This document shows, piece by piece, positions 21,700 to 22,471 of a stretch of 22,471 nucleotides of DNA. Below the pieces are notes generated by a model. That model did not search any database. It saw nothing but the letters and a program-made list of their open reading frames with translations, and was not told where the DNA came from. Position numbers and translations under genes: made by a program. This DNA is from JBCDAP01 sp038747915 (GTDB taxonomy: Bacteria; Planctomycetota; Phycisphaerae; Phycisphaerales; UBA1924). Every line of letters starts with the position of its first letter. Positions within the stretch are counted from its first letter, which is position 1. The DNA lies in the NCBI GenBank assembly GCA_038747915.1, contig JBCDJJ010000062.1, positions 1 to 22,471 of the forward strand. Direction: 5' to 3'.

Positions 21700-22471
21700 A
21701 TGAGCGTCTTCGGCACCAGTTCGACGAGCGATGACCTCTGGGCCGGCCGCCGCGCCGAGGCCAAGCGGGCGCTCGAACCCCTCGCCGCCCGGATGCGGCC
21801 GCGGACACTCGACGAGTTCGTCGGGCAGCAGCACATCGTGGGCCGCAGCGATGAGAGCGGGCAGACCTCGAAGCCGCTGCTCCGCCGCATGATCGAGGCG
21901 AACACACTCACCTCGATCATCCTGCACGGCCCGCCCGGCACCGGTAAAACCACGCTCGCCCGCGTGATCGCCGAATCGACCGACCGAGTCTTCGTCGCTG
22001 AGAACGCGGCCCAGGTGGGCGTCAAGCGGATCCGTCAGCTCTGCGAGGACGCGGCCCGACGCGTCGAGACCGGCGGCAAACGCACCATTTTGTTCCTCGA
22101 CGAGATCCACCGGTTCTCTCGGTCTCAGCAAGATGTGCTGCTCGACGATGTGGAGCGCGGGCTGATCACGCTGATCGGGGCCACGACCGAGAACCCGCTG
22201 TTCACGGTCAACTCGGCGCTGGTGTCGCGGAGCACCCTGTTCAAGCTCGAGCCGCTGAGTGAAGCCGATGTAGCCGAGGTGGTGCACCACGCGCTGACCG
22301 ACCGCGAGCGCGGGTTCGGCGACCTCGACATCCAGATCACCGACGAGGCGATCGCCCACTGGGCCAAAGTGAGCGACGGCGACGCCCGCCGAGCCCTCAA
22401 CGCCCTCGAGGTCGCGGTGCTCTCGTCAGCCGGTGGCGGGGGGCGGCCGCCGCCCCCGCCCACCACCCACC
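21700..22471 (+). CDS. rarA: Replication-associated recombination protein A (MgsA/RarA AAA+ ATPase), 3' end missing
   Basis: RarA/MgsA is a clamp-loader-like AAA+ ATPase that acts at stalled replication forks and, in Escherichia coli, binds single-strand-binding protein. 257 codons are present before the window ends; the full family length is about 430-450. ATG 21700 precedes LAARMRPRTLDEFVGQQHIV. The Walker A loop is GPPGTGKTT (77-85), Walker B ILFLDEIHRF (130-139) and sensor 1 LIGATTENPLFTVNSALVSR; an arginine-bearing SDGDARRALNALEVAV is sensor 2. The last 14 residues (SAGGGGRPPPPPTT) are low complexity from a GC-homopolymer run, where RarA usually has a short loop. It is divergent from glmS; the gap (21600-21699) holds no clear promoter. 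Confidence 0.94.
   Translation, partial: MSVFGTSSTSDDLWAGRRAEAKRALEPLAARMRPRTLDEFVGQQHIVGRSDESGQTSKPLLRRMIEANTLTSIILHGPPGTGKTTLARVIAESTDRVFVAENAAQVGVKRIRQLCEDAARRVETGGKRTILFLDEIHRFSRSQQDVLLDDVERGLITLIGATTENPLFTVNSALVSRSTLFKLEPLSEADVAEVVHHALTDRERGFGDLDIQITDEAIAHWAKVSDGDARRALNALEVAVLSSAGGGGRPPPPPTTH

Noticed and set aside
21526..22359. Minus-strand ORF of 277 codons opposite the right-end gene
   Set aside because: The plus strand encodes a clear RarA with Walker A and B motifs over the same bases.
1..22471. CRISPR array, tRNA, rRNA or insertion sequence
   Set aside because: No regularly spaced direct repeats, cloverleaf, rRNA sequence or transposase was seen in any gap.

Overview
The window is GC-rich DNA (about 65-70% by eye) with many GTG starts, weak or absent Shine-Dalgarno sequences, and intergenic gaps packed with GC-rich palindromes. 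One gene encodes a secreted protein with a PAP...RRRR variant of the PEP-CTERM sorting tail. This combination suggests Planctomycetota, probably class Phycisphaerae. That assignment is inferred from style and gene content; no 16S gene is present. I see no tRNA, rRNA, transposase, phage gene or CRISPR array, so this looks like a chromosomal core region.

Layout, left to right. (1) 1-3120, plus strand: uvrB (5' end cut by the window), a GNAT acetyltransferase and a class I SAM methyltransferase. (2) 3388-6576, minus strand: an sbtA-family transporter followed by four genes chained by 4-base GTGA overlaps or a short gap. The four encode a 76-residue and a 49-residue membrane protein, a ferric-reductase-like/Rieske fusion, and a membrane-anchored protein with a Cys/His motif. 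This looks like an uncharacterised membrane redox operon. (3) 6694-11882, plus strand: the leucine operon leuA-leuC-leuD-leuB. It is preceded by a 28-codon ORF with six leucine codons among 15, a likely attenuation leader peptide. (4) 12057-16162, minus strand: purU, purD, an acyltransferase and ruvA. (5) 16223-16653: an intergenic stretch with a minus-strand intrinsic terminator just upstream of purU. (6) 16654-17439, plus strand: the PEP-CTERM-like secreted protein. (7) 17453-21599, minus strand: glmS, then a three-gene phospholipid cassette (YnbA-like CDP-alcohol phosphatidyltransferase, PlsC-like acyltransferase, CdsA/YnbB-like cytidylyltransferase) with overlapping genes. (8) 21700 to the end, plus strand: rarA/mgsA, cut by the window.

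The leucine genes make leucine from 2-ketoisovalerate. purD and purU feed purine and one-carbon metabolism. The lipid cassette could supply phosphatidic acid, activate it with CTP and transfer it to an alcohol head group. Beyond the genes, the best leads are the leucine leader, the sbtA/Rieske operon, paired REP-like palindromes on both sides of leuB, and the possible purU leader terminator.
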